Below, piece by piece: positions 7,167-17,671 of a stretch of 64,000 nt of DNA (its first letter is position 1; every line of letters starts with the position of its first letter). The stretch is taken from assembly GCA_018798825.1 (NCBI GenBank), contig CP076355.1, positions 526,001 through 590,000 on the forward strand, given 5' to 3'. A program made the position numbers and the translations under genes. Below the pieces are notes generated by a model that had not been told where the DNA came from, made no database searches, and saw only the letters and a list, made by a program, of their open reading frames with translations. The DNA comes from Ochrobactrum sp. BTU1. Its GTDB lineage: Bacteria; Pseudomonadota; Alphaproteobacteria; Rhizobiales; Rhizobiaceae.

Positions 7167-9818
7167 TTACTCCTCTGCCGCCTTCGCCTTTGCTTTGGAA
7201 GGGGCTTTCTTCTTTGCTGCCGGCTTCTTTGCAGCAGCTTTTTTCGGTGTGGCTTTCTTTTCACCATCTGCGGCTTTGGCAGCAGATTTGCGGGCAGGAG
7301 CCTTCTTTGTCTTGGTGCTGCCAGCTTTGGCAGTAACGAGTTCCAACGCTTCTTCCAGCGTCACACTGGCCGGGTCCTTGCCCTTTGGCAGCGTGGCATT
7401 TACCTTGCCCCAGTTGACGTAAGGACCGTAACGGCCATCACGAACGGTGACTGCGCCACCATCAGGATGGTCGCCCAGTGTAGCAAGCGCTGCAGGCGTC
7501 GAGCGGCCACGGCCACCCTTCGACTGCTTATCCGCAAGGACAGAAACAGCGCGATTGAGGCCCACCGAGAACACCTCATCAGCGTTTTCGAGATTGGCAA
7601 ACGTGCCATCGTGGCTCACGTAAGGTCCATAGCGACCAATGCCAGCCGAGATCATCTTGCCGGTTTCAGGATGCTGTCCAACGTCACGCGGCAACGAGAG
7701 CAACGCCATTGCTTTTTCGTGATCAAGCGTATCGACCGTCCAGCCTTTTGGCAGGCTTGCACGCTTGGCTTCTTTGCCTTCGCCCCGCTGGATATATGGG
7801 CCGAAACGACCGGTTCGCGCGGTGATTTCCTCACCGGTGAACGGATCTTTGCCCAGCTGCTTCGGTTCGTCGGAAGCTGCTGCTTCTCCGTTGCCTTCAC
7901 CGCCAAGCTGGCGGGTGAATTTGCACTCTGGATAATTTGAACAACCGACAAACGCGCCGTACTTTCCGAGCTTCAGCGAAAGCTGGCCAGTACCACAGGT
8001 TGGGCAGGTGCGCGGGTCGCTACCATCGCCGCGATCAGGGAAAGCAAGCGATGAAAGCTCTTCGTTCAGCGCATCCAGAACGTTGGTAACGCGGAGTTCC
8101 TTGATGTCGTCGACAGAACCGGAGAAATCGCGCCAGAAATCACGCAGAACGTCTTTCCAGGAAAGCTTGCCGTCGGAGATTAGGTCGAGCTTTTCTTCGA
8201 GGTCCGCTGTGAAATCATATTCAACATAGCGTTTGAAGAAGCTTTCAAGGAACGAAATAACCAGACGGCCCTTCGGCTCCGGCATGAGCTTACGTTTGTC
8301 AATGGTGATATATTCACGATCACGAAGCGTTGCGAGTGTCGCCGCATAGGTCGATGGACGACCAATTCCGAGCTCTTCCATCTTCTTGATGAGTGATGCT
8401 TCAGAATAACGCGGTGGGGGTTCGGTCGAATGTTGCGTGGCGTCGATCTTTTCGCGCGCAATCGCCTCACCAGAGCGGATTTCAGGCAGCTTTGCACTGT
8501 CTTCATCCTCATCTTCTTCTTCGCGGTGGTCCATGTAGGCCGCGAGGAAACCGTCAAACTTCGTTACCGAACCGTTAGCGCGCAGCATTGCCGAACGCGA
8601 ACCATTGATTGCTTCGATGTCAGCCGTTGTGCGTTCAATGTCGGCAGCCTGCATCTGGCTCGCGATAGCTCGCTTCCAGATCAGCTCGTAAAGACGCGCC
8701 TGATCTTCATCGAGATAGCGGCGCACTTCTTTTGGATGGCGCGTGAATTCCGTCGGACGGATCGCTTCGTGCGCTTCCTGAGCGTTCTTGGCTTTGCTCG
8801 AATAGTAGCGTGGCTTTTCCGGCACATATTGCGGGCCGAAGCTCTTGCCAATCGCATCGCGGGCGGCTGTGATGGCTTCAGGGGCCATCTGCACACCGTC
8901 GGTACGCATATAGGTGATCAGACCGGCGGTTTCGCCGCCAATGTCCACGCCTTCATAAAGGCGCTGCGCCACCTGCATGGTGCGCGACGCCGAAAAGCCG
9001 AGCTGTCCAGATGCCGCCTGCTGAAGCGTCGATGTGGTGAATGGAGGGCCAGGATTGCGCTTGGTCGGCTTGGCTTCGACAGAAACTGCCTTGAAGCTTG
9101 CGCCTTCCAGCATGGTACGGATGGCCGTTGCCTGCTCTTCATTCTTGATGTCGAGCTTGCCGAGCCTCTTGCCGTCAACCGCAGTGAGGCGAGCTGTGAA
9201 AGCATCGTTTCGCGGTGTTTTAAACGAAGCGGCGATATTCCAGTATTCTTCACGGATAAAGCGTTCGATCTCGGATTCGCGGTCACAAACGAGACGCAGG
9301 GCTACCGACTGGACACGACCTGCCGAACGAGCGCCGGGCAGCTTGCGCCACAAGACAGGTGAAAGCGTAAAGCCAACGAGATAATCGAGTGCTCGACGAG
9401 CGAGATAGGCATCGACGAGCGGCTCATCGATATCGCGTGGATTTGCGATAGCGTCGAGAACGGCTTTCTTGGTGATGGCGTTAAAAGCGACACGCTTGAC
9501 GGTCTTGCCCTTCAAGGCCTTCTTCTGGTTGAGCACTTCGAGTACGTGCCACGAAATGGCTTCCCCTTCGCGATCAGGGTCAGTTGCCAGAAAGAGGCCG
9601 TCACTGTCCTTCAACGCTTTGACGATATCCGCCAAGCGCTTGGAAGAGTTACTGTCAACTTCCCACGACATTGCAAAATCTTCATCGGGACGGACAGACC
9701 CATCCTTGGCTGGCAGATCTCGCACATGACCAAACGAGGCCAGAACCTTATAGTTCGACCCGAGATATTTGTTGATAGTTTTGGCCTTTGCAGGCGATTC
9801 GACGACAACGACGTTCAT
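7167..9818 (-). CDS. topA: DNA topoisomerase I
   Basis: 883-residue type IA topoisomerase that relaxes negative supercoils through a 5'-phosphotyrosine intermediate. The N-terminal Toprim domain (VVVESPAKAKTI; DPDREGEAISWH) is followed by the catalytic region with GLITYMRTDG, where Tyr303 is the nucleophile. A Cys4 zinc ribbon (CPTCGTGQL, CSNYPECKF) lies near residue 600, then repeated IGRYGPYV-type modules. The last 50 residues are a Lys/Ala/Pro tail resembling histone H1, a common alphaproteobacterial addition that probably adds non-specific DNA binding. In related genomes dprA sits just upstream; here that gene is broken. Confidence 0.97.
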   Translation of the reverse strand: MNVVVVESPAKAKTINKYLGSNYKVLASFGHVRDLPAKDGSVRPDEDFAMSWEVDSNSSKRLADIVKALKDSDGLFLATDPDREGEAISWHVLEVLNQKKALKGKTVKRVAFNAITKKAVLDAIANPRDIDEPLVDAYLARRALDYLVGFTLSPVLWRKLPGARSAGRVQSVALRLVCDRESEIERFIREEYWNIAASFKTPRNDAFTARLTAVDGKRLGKLDIKNEEQATAIRTMLEGASFKAVSVEAKPTKRNPGPPFTTSTLQQAASGQLGFSASRTMQVAQRLYEGVDIGGETAGLITYMRTDGVQMAPEAITAARDAIGKSFGPQYVPEKPRYYSSKAKNAQEAHEAIRPTEFTRHPKEVRRYLDEDQARLYELIWKRAIASQMQAADIERTTADIEAINGSRSAMLRANGSVTKFDGFLAAYMDHREEEDEDEDSAKLPEIRSGEAIAREKIDATQHSTEPPPRYSEASLIKKMEELGIGRPSTYAATLATLRDREYITIDKRKLMPEPKGRLVISFLESFFKRYVEYDFTADLEEKLDLISDGKLSWKDVLRDFWRDFSGSVDDIKELRVTNVLDALNEELSSLAFPDRGDGSDPRTCPTCGTGQLSLKLGKYGAFVGCSNYPECKFTRQLGGEGNGEAAASDEPKQLGKDPFTGEEITARTGRFGPYIQRGEGKEAKRASLPKGWTVDTLDHEKAMALLSLPRDVGQHPETGKMISAGIGRYGPYVSHDGTFANLENADEVFSVGLNRAVSVLADKQSKGGRGRSTPAALATLGDHPDGGAVTVRDGRYGPYVNWGKVNATLPKGKDPASVTLEEALELVTAKAGSTKTKKAPARKSAAKAADGEKKATPKKAAAKKPAAKKKAPSKAKAKAAEE

Positions 9819-10054
9819 TACAACAGCCCAGATTCGCGATGTTTACGGGTAAGTTGTCCCTGTATCGCGTTCAAATAGTTGCCTTTCACATGAACAGCGG
9901 TTCGCGTTTGGTCAAGAGCTAGACCGTAAAAATCGTCAAATACAACTTAAAGATGCGCGAATAAAAGAGAAAACCTGGGGTAGTGTGTGGGCTCGGTATA
10001 TCCGTCGGGTTTGAACCAGAAGGGTGATTTTCATTTGAAAGAAAGCGGCACGTT

Positions 10055-10234
10055 TTGCGGGCACAGCTCGTTCAACGAGATACGACACGTCAGGAGACAC
10101 TGGCTTACATAGAAGAAATGCTAAAAGGATTGGTCAAAATGGCCAGAGGGACAGATAGTTATCTTCTCGACTATCGCATGGACATCGGATTGCAGGAAGC
10201 ACGCGGCAATCTATACCATTGCGCGTCTAATTGA
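10055..10234 (+). CDS. Possible small protein between topA and dprA
   Basis: A 59-codon frame opening with TTG and ending at a TGA that overlaps the end of the dprA remnant on the other strand. The product contains RQETLAYIEEMLKG and a helical C-terminal half (DSYLLDYRMDIGLQEARG), which reads like a soluble helical small protein rather than random translation. A later ATG at 10118 would give 38 residues. No ribosome site is convincing, and I do not recognise the family. It could equally be part of the decay seen next door. Confidence 0.35.
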   Translation: MRAQLVQRDTTRQETLAYIEEMLKGLVKMARGTDSYLLDYRMDIGLQEARGNLYHCASN

Positions 10235-11175
10235 GTTTAAAATGCTCTTTGCGTGGCAAAAAGGCGACCTGATCGCGGGGAGAGCGTAAAGGCTTCCCGG
10301 CAAAATCAAGCTCCAGCAGGATCAGTTGAGCGTTGCTTGCATCAATGCCTGTGTGTCTGACAAGCGTATCAAAATCAATTAGAACCAACCCAAGAGCATC
10401 GACGCGAATATCGCGTTGCTCATCCGTCGTGATGGCTTGAAGTGGCCCAGGCGCTTCATTGATCTGGGTCAGCAGATCGGGCTGCTCTGCTTCGTTTTGA
10501 ACGTATCATGGCTGATCAGAAGGGACAAAGAATCGATAACGCCGGCAGCGCAGGTCACTAATGTTGCGTTTTGTTTCAGAAGTGCATTTGTTTCGTGGGT
10601 GCGTGGATCGAGCGGCGATCGAGCAATGCGAACACCGTGCGGTCATTTCACCAGCCATGCGGGCGCTGATGAGTGAACCTGAACGCTTACCACGCGAAAA
10701 TCCAGCTATGATGCGGTTCGACGTCGAAATTATTGCAAAGCCAACGTCACCCAAGTCGCGCGCTAGGCGCTCTGTAAAGCGTGCGCCGACCATTGACGCG
10801 TTGCGCGAGCCGACGATGGCGACAGGGGGAGAAAGACACCTGGATTGCTCTTGATAAAGACAAGTGGCGGCGGAGCTTCGCAGTTTTCCAATTGTTGCGG
10901 ATAGTCCGGCTCGGCCATGCCCAAAAGGCGCGCTCCCATCCGCTCGATGGCTTCCAGTTCGCGTTGGGCTCTTCCAGCGCACGGACTTTGCACCGCTGCC
11001 GCGTATGTTGAGGTCAGGTGGTCTTTCTATGGCGATGGCGGCATAGCCAAAGAATATGATGAGGTCGATGAAAGCGATGGGACCGATGTTTTTCAGTACG
11101 AATGAGGCGCAGTGAGTCGAGCCGCTGTCGGTCGGGGAGGCGAATTCCAGAAATTGAATTCGCCCGCTGTTTCAA
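10227..11175 (-). pseudogene. dprA: DprA (Smf) DNA-processing protein, degraded
   Basis: DprA loads RecA onto incoming single-stranded DNA during transformation. Remains of the whole gene appear in order on the minus strand but in changing frames: RLPDRQRLDSLRLIRTE at the start, GARLLGMAEPDYPQQLE, then VAIVGSRNAS and RLARDLGDVGFAIIS of the Rossmann fold, then RIIAGFSRG and RSGSLISARMAGEM, and finally a winged-helix tail containing RHTGIDASNAQLILLELD. At least four frameshifts are visible. The GLARGID-to-FPRRN portion, about 100 residues in the family, is missing at the IIS junction. It probably began with a TTG overlapping the plsY stop (TTGA). An internal deletion plus many shifts makes this real decay, not read error. 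Confidence 0.9.
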
Positions 11176-11777
11176 CCTTTTTTGCCTATCTTGCTTTCAG
11201 TGCCGCTGAGGAGGCGCGAGATATTGGCGTGATGCTTTATGAAGACGATGATGGTCAGCACAGCGAACAAAGCTGCAATCGCGTGATCACCGCGTGCATA
11301 AAGTGCGATTGGCACGATCAGACTGGCAACAAGTGCTGACAGTGAAGAATAGCGGGTGAGAAGTGCCGTTATGATCCATGCCGCGACGAAGACCAAAGCA
11401 CCTGGCCACGCAAGGCCAATCAGAATGCCAAGATAAGTGGCGACACCCTTGCCGCCTTTGAAGCCGATCCAGACCGGGAAGAGATGGCCGATAAATGCAC
11501 CGAAACCGGCTGCAATTGCAGCCTCCTGACCAAATTTTGAGGCGATTAATACAGCGGCCGTGCCTTTAAGCGCATCAAGAATGAGCGTTGCCGCCGCGAG
11601 CTTTTTGTTTCCGGTGCGCAGAACATTGGTAGCGCCAATGTTGCCGGAACCAATCGAACGTACATCGCCCAGTCCTGCAAACCGCGTCAGGATGAGTCCG
11701 AAGGGAATGGAGCCGAGTACATAGCCGAATATCAGCGTGCAGAGTGTCACTAAATTGACCAGACCTGTTTCGGCCAT
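11172..11777 (-). CDS. plsY: Glycerol-3-phosphate acyltransferase PlsY
   Basis: 201-residue inner-membrane enzyme that acylates glycerol-3-phosphate with acyl-phosphate (made by PlsX), the first step of phospholipid synthesis. Five membrane segments are visible, with the family motifs [25 protein letters not shown] and [12 protein letters not shown]. The frame runs up to 11804, but the ATG at 11777 is preceded by GGGGAG at proper spacing and gives the usual N-terminus MAETGLVN. It is downstream of pyrC, beyond a terminator-like hairpin. Its stop overlaps the old dprA start. Confidence 0.95.
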   Translation of the reverse strand: MAETGLVNLVTLCTLIFGYVLGSIPFGLILTRFAGLGDVRSIGSGNIGATNVLRTGNKKLAAATLILDALKGTAAVLIASKFGQEAAIAAGFGAFIGHLFPVWIGFKGGKGVATYLGILIGLAWPGALVFVAAWIITALLTRYSSLSALVASLIVPIALYARGDHAIAALFAVLTIIVFIKHHANISRLLSGTESKIGKKG

Positions 11778-11817
11778 GGAACTCCCCATATGTTCTTTAT
11801 TCAAATTACTTGAGAAG

Positions 11818-11845
11818 AAAAGCCGCCCAAAAGCAAGACGGCTTT
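11818..11845 (-). terminator. Terminator after pyrBC
   Basis: On the minus strand AAAGCCG pairs with CGGCTTTT and is followed by CTTC. It lies ten bases after the pyrC stop and before plsY, so it probably ends the pyrB-pyrC transcript. Confidence 0.65.
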
Positions 11846-11854
11846 CTAATAATG

Positions 11855-13141
11855 TTAAGCCGAATAAACTGTCTTGCCACCAACTATAGTGCGGTTGACG
11901 CGACCTTGGAAGCGGGCACCTTCAAAGCAGCTATTCTTTGATCGTGAATGCAAATCGTGCTCACGAACCACCCACGGCTCGTCCAGATCGACAATCGCAA
12001 GATCAGCCTTGGCGCCGGGCTTCAGAGTGCCTGCATCCAGTCCGAAGATGCGTGCTGGCGCAGTCGAGAGCACTTCCACCAGACGAAGGAGCGGAATGCT
12101 GTCGTTATGATGAAGTCGAAGCGCCGCCGCCAGCAGTGTTTCCAGGCCGATTGCACCAGCTTCTGCATCAGCAAAAGGCAGACGCTTGGTGTCCACGTCC
12201 TGTGGATCGTGTGCTGACACGATAATGTCGATTGTGCCGTTCTTGACGGCTTCAACCATTGCCAGACGATCTTCTTCGCTGCGCAGAGGCGGCGATAAAC
12301 GGAAGAAAGTGCGGAATTCACCAATATCGTTTTCGTTGAGTGACAGATGATTGATCGAAACGCCTGCCGTTACCTTGGTGCCAAGGTCTTTTGAGCGCTT
12401 GAGCGCATCGGCTGACATGGCACAGGAAAGCTGTGCTGCGTGATATTTGCTGTGAGTGAGAGCGGCCAAGCGCAGATCACGCTCCAGTGGAATGACTTCC
12501 GCTTCGCGTGGACTACCCGAAAGACCCAGCCAGCTTGCGAAGAGGCCTTCATTCATGACCCCATTTGCACCGAGATAGGGATCACGGGTTTCACAGGCAA
12601 TCACAGCATCAAAGTCGCGCGCATAGGTCAGGGCACGGCGCATCAATTGTGTGTTGGTGAGCGTGTTTCGGCCTTCAGTGAAAGCAACTGCACCTGCATC
12701 GCGAAGCAGGCCGATTTCCGTCATTTCCTCGCCATGCAGGCCCTTGGTAATGGCAGCAGCGGGATGCACATTGACGATAGCTGTGTCGCGCGCAGTACGC
12801 TTCACAAACTCGACGAGCGCCACGTCGTCAATGACCGGATCGGTATCCGGCATCATTATCATGGAGGTTACGCCGCCAGCTGCTGCGGCCAGACTGGCCG
12901 ATGCGATGGTTTCGCGGTGTTCAGCTCCGGGCTCACCGATGAAAACGCGGGAATCGACCAGACCTGGCAGAATAGCCATGCCGTTGAGGTCAATGATTTC
13001 AGCGCCTTCAGGCGTGCCCTGATTGCGGATATCTGCACCGCTGGCGACGATCTTGTCGTCTTTGATCAGCAGACTTCCGACTTCATCAAGTCCACGAGAC
13101 GGATCAATGATGCGAGCATTTTCAAAAAGGATAGCACTCAT
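11855..13141 (-). CDS. pyrC: Dihydroorotase-like protein PyrC', probably inactive
   Basis: 428-residue amidohydrolase-fold protein encoded with pyrB. True dihydroorotases bind two zinc ions through a D-x-H-x-H motif after the first strand. Here that place reads [13 protein letters not shown], so both histidines are absent. The later ligand regions are also altered ([22 protein letters not shown]). This matches the pyrC' type known from Pseudomonas, a structural partner needed to assemble aspartate transcarbamoylase rather than an enzyme. Its ATG overlaps the pyrB stop by four bases, supporting a stoichiometric complex. If so, an active dihydroorotase must be encoded elsewhere. Confidence 0.85.
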   Translation of the reverse strand: MSAILFENARIIDPSRGLDEVGSLLIKDDKIVASGADIRNQGTPEGAEIIDLNGMAILPGLVDSRVFIGEPGAEHRETIASASLAAAAGGVTSMIMMPDTDPVIDDVALVEFVKRTARDTAIVNVHPAAAITKGLHGEEMTEIGLLRDAGAVAFTEGRNTLTNTQLMRRALTYARDFDAVIACETRDPYLGANGVMNEGLFASWLGLSGSPREAEVIPLERDLRLAALTHSKYHAAQLSCAMSADALKRSKDLGTKVTAGVSINHLSLNENDIGEFRTFFRLSPPLRSEEDRLAMVEAVKNGTIDIIVSAHDPQDVDTKRLPFADAEAGAIGLETLLAAALRLHHNDSIPLLRLVEVLSTAPARIFGLDAGTLKPGAKADLAIVDLDEPWVVREHDLHSRSKNSCFEGARFQGRVNRTIVGGKTVYSA

Positions 13142-14106
13142 GCGCGTTCTCCTGCGGCTTCTGCGCGACGCGGATCGAGCAGGGCTTCCATAACCGCCAT
13201 ACGCACAGCGACGCCCATTTCCACCTGTTGCTGGATCATGCTCTGCGGGCCGTCCGCAACATCGGATGCAATCTCGACACCCCGATTCATCGGGCCGGGA
13301 TGCATGACCAGTGCATCAGGTCGGGCAAGCTTCAGCTTTTCCTTATCGAGACCGTAGAAGCGGAAATATTCACGCACAGACGGTACGAAGGAGCCGGCCA
13401 TGCGCTCACGCTGGAGGCGCAGCATCATCACTACATCAGCGTCTTTCAGGCCTTCTTCCATGGTGTTGTAAACCTCAACACTCATATCAGCGATGCCGGA
13501 CGGCAGCAGGGTCGAAGGGGCGACGACGCGAACGCGTGCGCCAAGTGCATTTAGAAGCAGAATGTTTGAGCGCGCAACGCGCGAGTGAAGCACATCGCCG
13601 CAAATGGCAACGCTCAGGTTTCCGATGTCGCCCTTGGCACGGCGGATGGTCAACGCGTCGAGCAGCGCCTGTGTCGGGTGCTCGTGCGCACCGTCGCCAG
13701 CATTGACGACTGCACAGCCGACTTTTTGCGCAAGGAGCGCCGCAGCACCGGCAGAAGCATGGCGTATGACCAGAATATCTGGCTGCATGGCGTTCAGCGT
13801 CATCGCGGTGTCGATGAGCGTTTCGCCCTTCTTGACCGAAGAGTTGCCGACCGACATGTTCATCACGTCCGCACCCAGCCGTTTTCCGGCGAGTTCGAAC
13901 GATGATTGCGTTCGTGTCGATGCTTCAAAGAAGAGGTTGATCTGGGTGCGACCGCGCAGCACGGACTTTTTCTTCTCGGACTGTCTGGAGACAGCCACTT
14001 CCTGATCCGCAAGATCGAGAAGACAATTGATGTCCAGGGGCGATAGCCCCTTGATGCCAAGCAGGTGGCGATGAGGGAAAATCGGTGAGACCGTTTGATT
14101 TGTCAT
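13138..14106 (-). CDS. pyrB: Aspartate carbamoyltransferase catalytic chain
   Basis: 322-residue catalytic subunit that joins carbamoyl phosphate and aspartate in de novo pyrimidine synthesis. The carbamoyl-phosphate loop [13 protein letters not shown], the loop residues SVKKGETL and the [12 protein letters not shown] motif are all present. No regulatory pyrI lies nearby, consistent with the class that pairs PyrB with an inactive PyrC'. The start at 14106 is the first gene of the leftward unit. The 222-bp region to the divergent acyl-CoA dehydrogenase should hold both promoters, but I cannot point to a clear leader or attenuator there. Confidence 0.96.
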   Translation of the reverse strand: MTNQTVSPIFPHRHLLGIKGLSPLDINCLLDLADQEVAVSRQSEKKKSVLRGRTQINLFFEASTRTQSSFELAGKRLGADVMNMSVGNSSVKKGETLIDTAMTLNAMQPDILVIRHASAGAAALLAQKVGCAVVNAGDGAHEHPTQALLDALTIRRAKGDIGNLSVAICGDVLHSRVARSNILLLNALGARVRVVAPSTLLPSGIADMSVEVYNTMEEGLKDADVVMMLRLQRERMAGSFVPSVREYFRFYGLDKEKLKLARPDALVMHPGPMNRGVEIASDVADGPQSMIQQQVEMGVAVRMAVMEALLDPRRAEAAGERA

Positions 14107-14328
14107 GGCAAGTCACCCGTATAGAGCCGAGAAAGCTGGACCGCAACCGCCCTTATAATGGCTTTGGCAGATTCACAAAGAAAAACCTGTATTCTTTGGG
14201 CATAAAGCGGTGAGCTGTCGGAAAATGTTAGTAAATTACAATGCAAGAACGCATAGAATGTCAGCTCTGCGCGCCTCAAGCGGCTCGCAAGCTGATTTTG
14301 AGTTGAACAAAGCCGAACGGATGAGCCT

Positions 14329-15957
14329 GTGAAAACGCACGAAGTCACCAACCAGACCCCGTCTATGACGGGTACGAATGCATATCTGGGCGATCCGCTT
14401 CTGATGCAGATCGCAGCGCGTTTCCCTAAAGAACTACATACTGATCTGGAGAATACCGGGCGTTTCGTCCTGTCAGCGGAAGCGCATGATCTTGCACGTC
14501 TCGCCAATACCGAATTGCCAAAGCTGCGCACCCATGATCGTCAGGGGCGCCGCGTCGATCTGGTGGAATATCATCCAGCTTATCATGCGTTGATGCGCCG
14601 TTCGATTGCGCAGGGGCTTCATTGTTCGATATGGGAAGCCAATCCAGCTGAAGCTGGACGTCGCCATCAGGCGCGCGCCGCGCGTTTCTACCTGACCGCA
14701 CAGCTTGAGGTAGGCCATCTCTGTCCCTTGACCATGACGAATGCTTCGCTCGCAGCGGTAATGGCTTCGCCTGATCTTTACAAGGAATGGTCGCCGCAGG
14801 TTCTGTCGCGCAAATATGATTCCATGCAAAAGCCCGCCTTGCAGAAGCAGGGCATTACGCTTGGTATGGGCATGACCGAGAAGCAGGGTGGCACGGATGT
14901 TCGTGCCAATAGCACCCGCGCAGAACGCAATGAAGACGGGACCTACACAATCAGCGGCCATAAGTGGTTCATGTCTGCGCCTATGTCGGATGCCTTTCTG
15001 GTGCTTGCGCAGGCGGAAGAGGGGCTTTCCTGCTTCCTGCTGCCGCGACTGACCAATGAGGCGGCTGGAAACGGATTCTTCTTCCAGCGTTTGAAAGACA
15101 AGCTCGGCAACAAGTCCAATGCTTCATCCGAAGTGGAGTTCGACGGGGCTATAGGTCATCTGGTTGGAAATCCTGGCGAAGGCATTAAAACCATCATGGA
15201 TATGGTCACGCTGACGCGACTTGATTGCGCGGTTGCCTCTGCTGGCCTGATGCGCTCGGGGCTGGCCGAGGCCGTTCACCATGCGCGCCATCGCGAGGTG
15301 GGTGGGCAAAAGCTTATTGAACAGCCGCTGATGAACCGCGTTCTTGCCGATATGGCACTGGATGTCGCCGGTGCGACCGCACTTTCTATGCGTCTGGCGC
15401 GTGCCTTTGACATGGCTGCAAGTGATCGCGCGGAAGCTGCTTTCGCACGCTGCATGACGCCAGTTGTAAAATACTGGGTCTGCAAAATCGCACCTTCATT
15501 GCTTTATGAAGCGATGGAATGCCTCGGTGGCAATGGTTACATTGAGGACGGCAATCTCGCACGCGCCTATCGTGAAGCGCCGGTCAATGCGATCTGGGAA
15601 GGTTCGGGCAATGTCATGGCGCTTGATGTAGCGCGCGTGCTCGCTCGCGCGCCGTCGCTGTTTGACGACGTTCTCGACTGGATCAGCGAACAACTGGGCG
15701 TACGTGGTCAAGGAACGATCGACGTGTTGCAGGCAGCCTTGCAGCTTACCGAAACCGATCAGGGCGTTGCGCGTCTTCTGACGGAGCAGCTCGCTTATGC
15801 TGCTTCTGCTGCCGAATTGCGCAATCTTGGTGCAGACGACGTGGCCGATGCCTTCATCGAAACGCGCCTTGGTGGGCAGTGGCGCTCGACCTATGGCATG
15901 CTAGATGCACGCCATAATGCCAACCGGATACTCGATCAGCTTTATCCAACGTCGTAA
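14329..15957 (+). CDS. aidB: AidB-like acyl-CoA dehydrogenase
   Basis: 542-residue flavoprotein of the AidB branch of acyl-CoA dehydrogenases. The N-terminal extension ([16 protein letters not shown]) and length fit AidB rather than the 380-residue metabolic enzymes. The acyl-CoA dehydrogenase core shows [32 protein letters not shown] and, near the C-terminus, [20 protein letters not shown] and [12 protein letters not shown]. AidB proteins are linked to alkylation damage; in Brucella abortus AidB has also been reported at the new pole and growth sites. The start is a GTG at 14329, chosen because it gives the family N-terminus. It converges on and overlaps ruvX by 16 bases. Confidence 0.88.
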   Translation: MKTHEVTNQTPSMTGTNAYLGDPLLMQIAARFPKELHTDLENTGRFVLSAEAHDLARLANTELPKLRTHDRQGRRVDLVEYHPAYHALMRRSIAQGLHCSIWEANPAEAGRRHQARAARFYLTAQLEVGHLCPLTMTNASLAAVMASPDLYKEWSPQVLSRKYDSMQKPALQKQGITLGMGMTEKQGGTDVRANSTRAERNEDGTYTISGHKWFMSAPMSDAFLVLAQAEEGLSCFLLPRLTNEAAGNGFFFQRLKDKLGNKSNASSEVEFDGAIGHLVGNPGEGIKTIMDMVTLTRLDCAVASAGLMRSGLAEAVHHARHREVGGQKLIEQPLMNRVLADMALDVAGATALSMRLARAFDMAASDRAEAAFARCMTPVVKYWVCKIAPSLLYEAMECLGGNGYIEDGNLARAYREAPVNAIWEGSGNVMALDVARVLARAPSLFDDVLDWISEQLGVRGQGTIDVLQAALQLTETDQGVARLLTEQLAYAASAAELRNLGADDVADAFIETRLGGQWRSTYGMLDARHNANRILDQLYPTS

Positions 15958-16445
15958 TCGCTGTCGTGGGATTGTGATGAGCGTAGCATGTGCAGGCGAT
16001 CCAGTGCGCCTTGCAAAATGAAGGAAGCGGCGGCCGAATCGATGCGTTCGGCCCGCTTGCCGCGTGAAACATCCATGCCGATCAGTGCGCGTTCGGCTGC
16101 GACCGTCGATAGGCGCTCGTCCCAGAACACGAAGGGCAGATCGGTTAGCGGCTGCATGGTGCGCACGAAAGCCCGTGTTGCCTGAACACGTGGTCCTGCT
16201 GAACCGTCCATATTCATCGGCAGGCCAATAATAATGACGCCGACTTTGTCGGCTTCGAGTGCTTTCAGCAGTACCTGTGCATCGATTGTGAATTTGGTGC
16301 GTTTGATAACTGGACGGGGATGCGAGAACGACAGGCCCAGATCGGAAACCGCAAGCCCAATAGTTTTGGTGCCGAGATCAAGCCCGGCGATCGTCTGGCC
16401 GCGCTGCAGAATTTCCAAAACTTCTTCGATCTCAACGACGGCCAT
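15942..16445 (-). CDS. ruvX: Putative pre-16S rRNA nuclease / Holliday resolvase-like RuvX
   Basis: 167-residue YqgF-family protein with an RNase H-like fold. The first strand carries [17 protein letters not shown] with the catalytic Asp. Further conserved blocks are [18 protein letters not shown] and [17 protein letters not shown], and the C-terminal Asp lies in [15 protein letters not shown]. The family is implicated in 5' processing of 16S rRNA and was first predicted as a Holliday-junction resolvase. It is transcribed toward aidB and overlaps its end. Confidence 0.93.
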   Translation of the reverse strand: MAVVEIEEVLEILQRGQTIAGLDLGTKTIGLAVSDLGLSFSHPRPVIKRTKFTIDAQVLLKALEADKVGVIIIGLPMNMDGSAGPRVQATRAFVRTMQPLTDLPFVFWDERLSTVAAERALIGMDVSRGKRAERIDSAAASFILQGALDRLHMLRSSQSHDSDYDVG

Positions 16446-16544
16446 ATGTCCTCATAGTATTTTGATCAGGCTTCATATTGCCTGATGGAATTGAGCCGTA
16501 ATATCTGTTTTAAAGCTGAAAATCGAGCCGCAAGGAGAAACACA

Positions 16545-17252
16545 ATGAAAATCACCTGGTTGGGCCATGCAGCCTATCGCATTGAAACGGATAAGTCCGT
16601 CATTCTGATTGATCCGTTCATCAATGGAAATCCGGGTGCCAAGGGCATCGATTTCAAGGAAGTCACCAAGGGCACCACGCATATTGCGCTGACCCATGGT
16701 CATGGCGATCATATTGGGGACACCGTTGAGATTGCCAAAGAAACCGATGCGACTGTTATCGCAAATCCAGAAATCACCGGTTGGCTAGGGCGCAAAGGTC
16801 TGGAAAAGTTCAGCATGGGTAATACTGGCGGAACCATTGTCTGCGATGGTTTCAGTGTAACGTTTGTTAATGCACTGCATTCCTCAGCGTTGATGACAGA
16901 AGACGGCATCACTCAATCGATGGGTAATCCAAACGGCCTGGTATTCCATTTCGAGAATGCGCCGACACTTTATCACATGGGTGACACGGACATTTTCTCT
17001 GATATGGCGCTGATCAATGAACTGCATCAGCCAGAAATCGGCATTGTGCCCGTGGGTGATCGTTTTACCATGGGCGGTGCTGTGGCAGCTCTTGCGTGTC
17101 AGCGCTATTTCAACTTCAAAACCGTCCTGCCATGCCATTACGGCTCGTTCCCATTCATTGAAAAGACGGCAGACAAGTTTGTAGCGGCAATGTCCGACCA
17201 TAAGGAAACGAAGGTGTTGGTGGCTGACGCTGGCACCGTTCACACATTCTAA
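16545..17252 (+). CDS. UPF0173 metal-dependent hydrolase
   Basis: 235-residue protein of the metallo-beta-lactamase fold. The metal motif is in [12 protein letters not shown], with further His and Asp ligands in [15 protein letters not shown] and LPCHYGSF. I start it at 16545 because AAGGAGAAA stands eight bases upstream and the product then begins [14 protein letters not shown], typical for UPF0173. The frame extends 20 codons further up without support. The substrate is unknown. It precedes the gat genes in the same direction with 127 bases between. Confidence 0.92.
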   Translation: MKITWLGHAAYRIETDKSVILIDPFINGNPGAKGIDFKEVTKGTTHIALTHGHGDHIGDTVEIAKETDATVIANPEITGWLGRKGLEKFSMGNTGGTIVCDGFSVTFVNALHSSALMTEDGITQSMGNPNGLVFHFENAPTLYHMGDTDIFSDMALINELHQPEIGIVPVGDRFTMGGAVAALACQRYFNFKTVLPCHYGSFPFIEKTADKFVAAMSDHKETKVLVADAGTVHTF

Positions 17253-17379
17253 TTTTGGCTAACTACGGAACGAAGCGCAAGAAATGTTGCGCTTCCCCAC
17301 CCGCACCGTTATAGCCGGTAAAAGAACCTTTTCGGGGTGGCGGTCGGCCGCTCTAAGTTATGAATTTGCGGAGAACAGA

Positions 17380-17667
17380 ATGTCCGTCGATATTTCCACC
17401 GTCAAGCGCGTCGCGCATCTTGCGCGCATTGCTGTCAATGAAGACGAAGCAGAGCGCATGACCGGCGAACTTAATGCAATTCTGGGCTTTGTCGAGCAGT
17501 TGAACGAAGTCGACATTGAAGGCGTTGAGCCGATGACGTCGGTCACGCCGATGAAGATGCGTTTGCGCGACGATGCAGTGACGGACGGCAATATCGCCAG
17601 TGCCATTGTTGCCAATGCGCCTGTGACCGAAGATAATTTCTTCGTCGTGCCAAAGGTCGTGGAGTAA
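17380..17667 (+). CDS. gatC: Asp-tRNA(Asn)/Glu-tRNA(Gln) amidotransferase subunit C
   Basis: 95-residue GatC, the small subunit that holds GatA and GatB together in the tRNA-dependent amidotransferase making Gln-tRNA and Asn-tRNA. The family pattern [12 protein letters not shown] and the tail LRDDAVTDG...[10 protein letters not shown] are clear. The ATG at 17380 is chosen over the earlier in-frame start at 17284 because it gives the standard length and follows GGAGAACAGA. It is followed after four bases by an acetyltransferase and then gatA, an unusual interruption of gatCA. Confidence 0.95.
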   Translation: MSVDISTVKRVAHLARIAVNEDEAERMTGELNAILGFVEQLNEVDIEGVEPMTSVTPMKMRLRDDAVTDGNIASAIVANAPVTEDNFFVVPKVVE

Positions 17668-17671
17668 ATCG

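Noticed and set aside
8430-9362. 310-codon plus-strand frame
   Set aside because: It lies wholly antisense to conserved topA; its translation is rich in Arg, Cys and Phe with no domain, a by-product of topA codon use.
12440-13357. 305-codon plus-strand frame
   Set aside because: It is antisense to pyrC and pyrB, with no ribosome site or recognisable domain.
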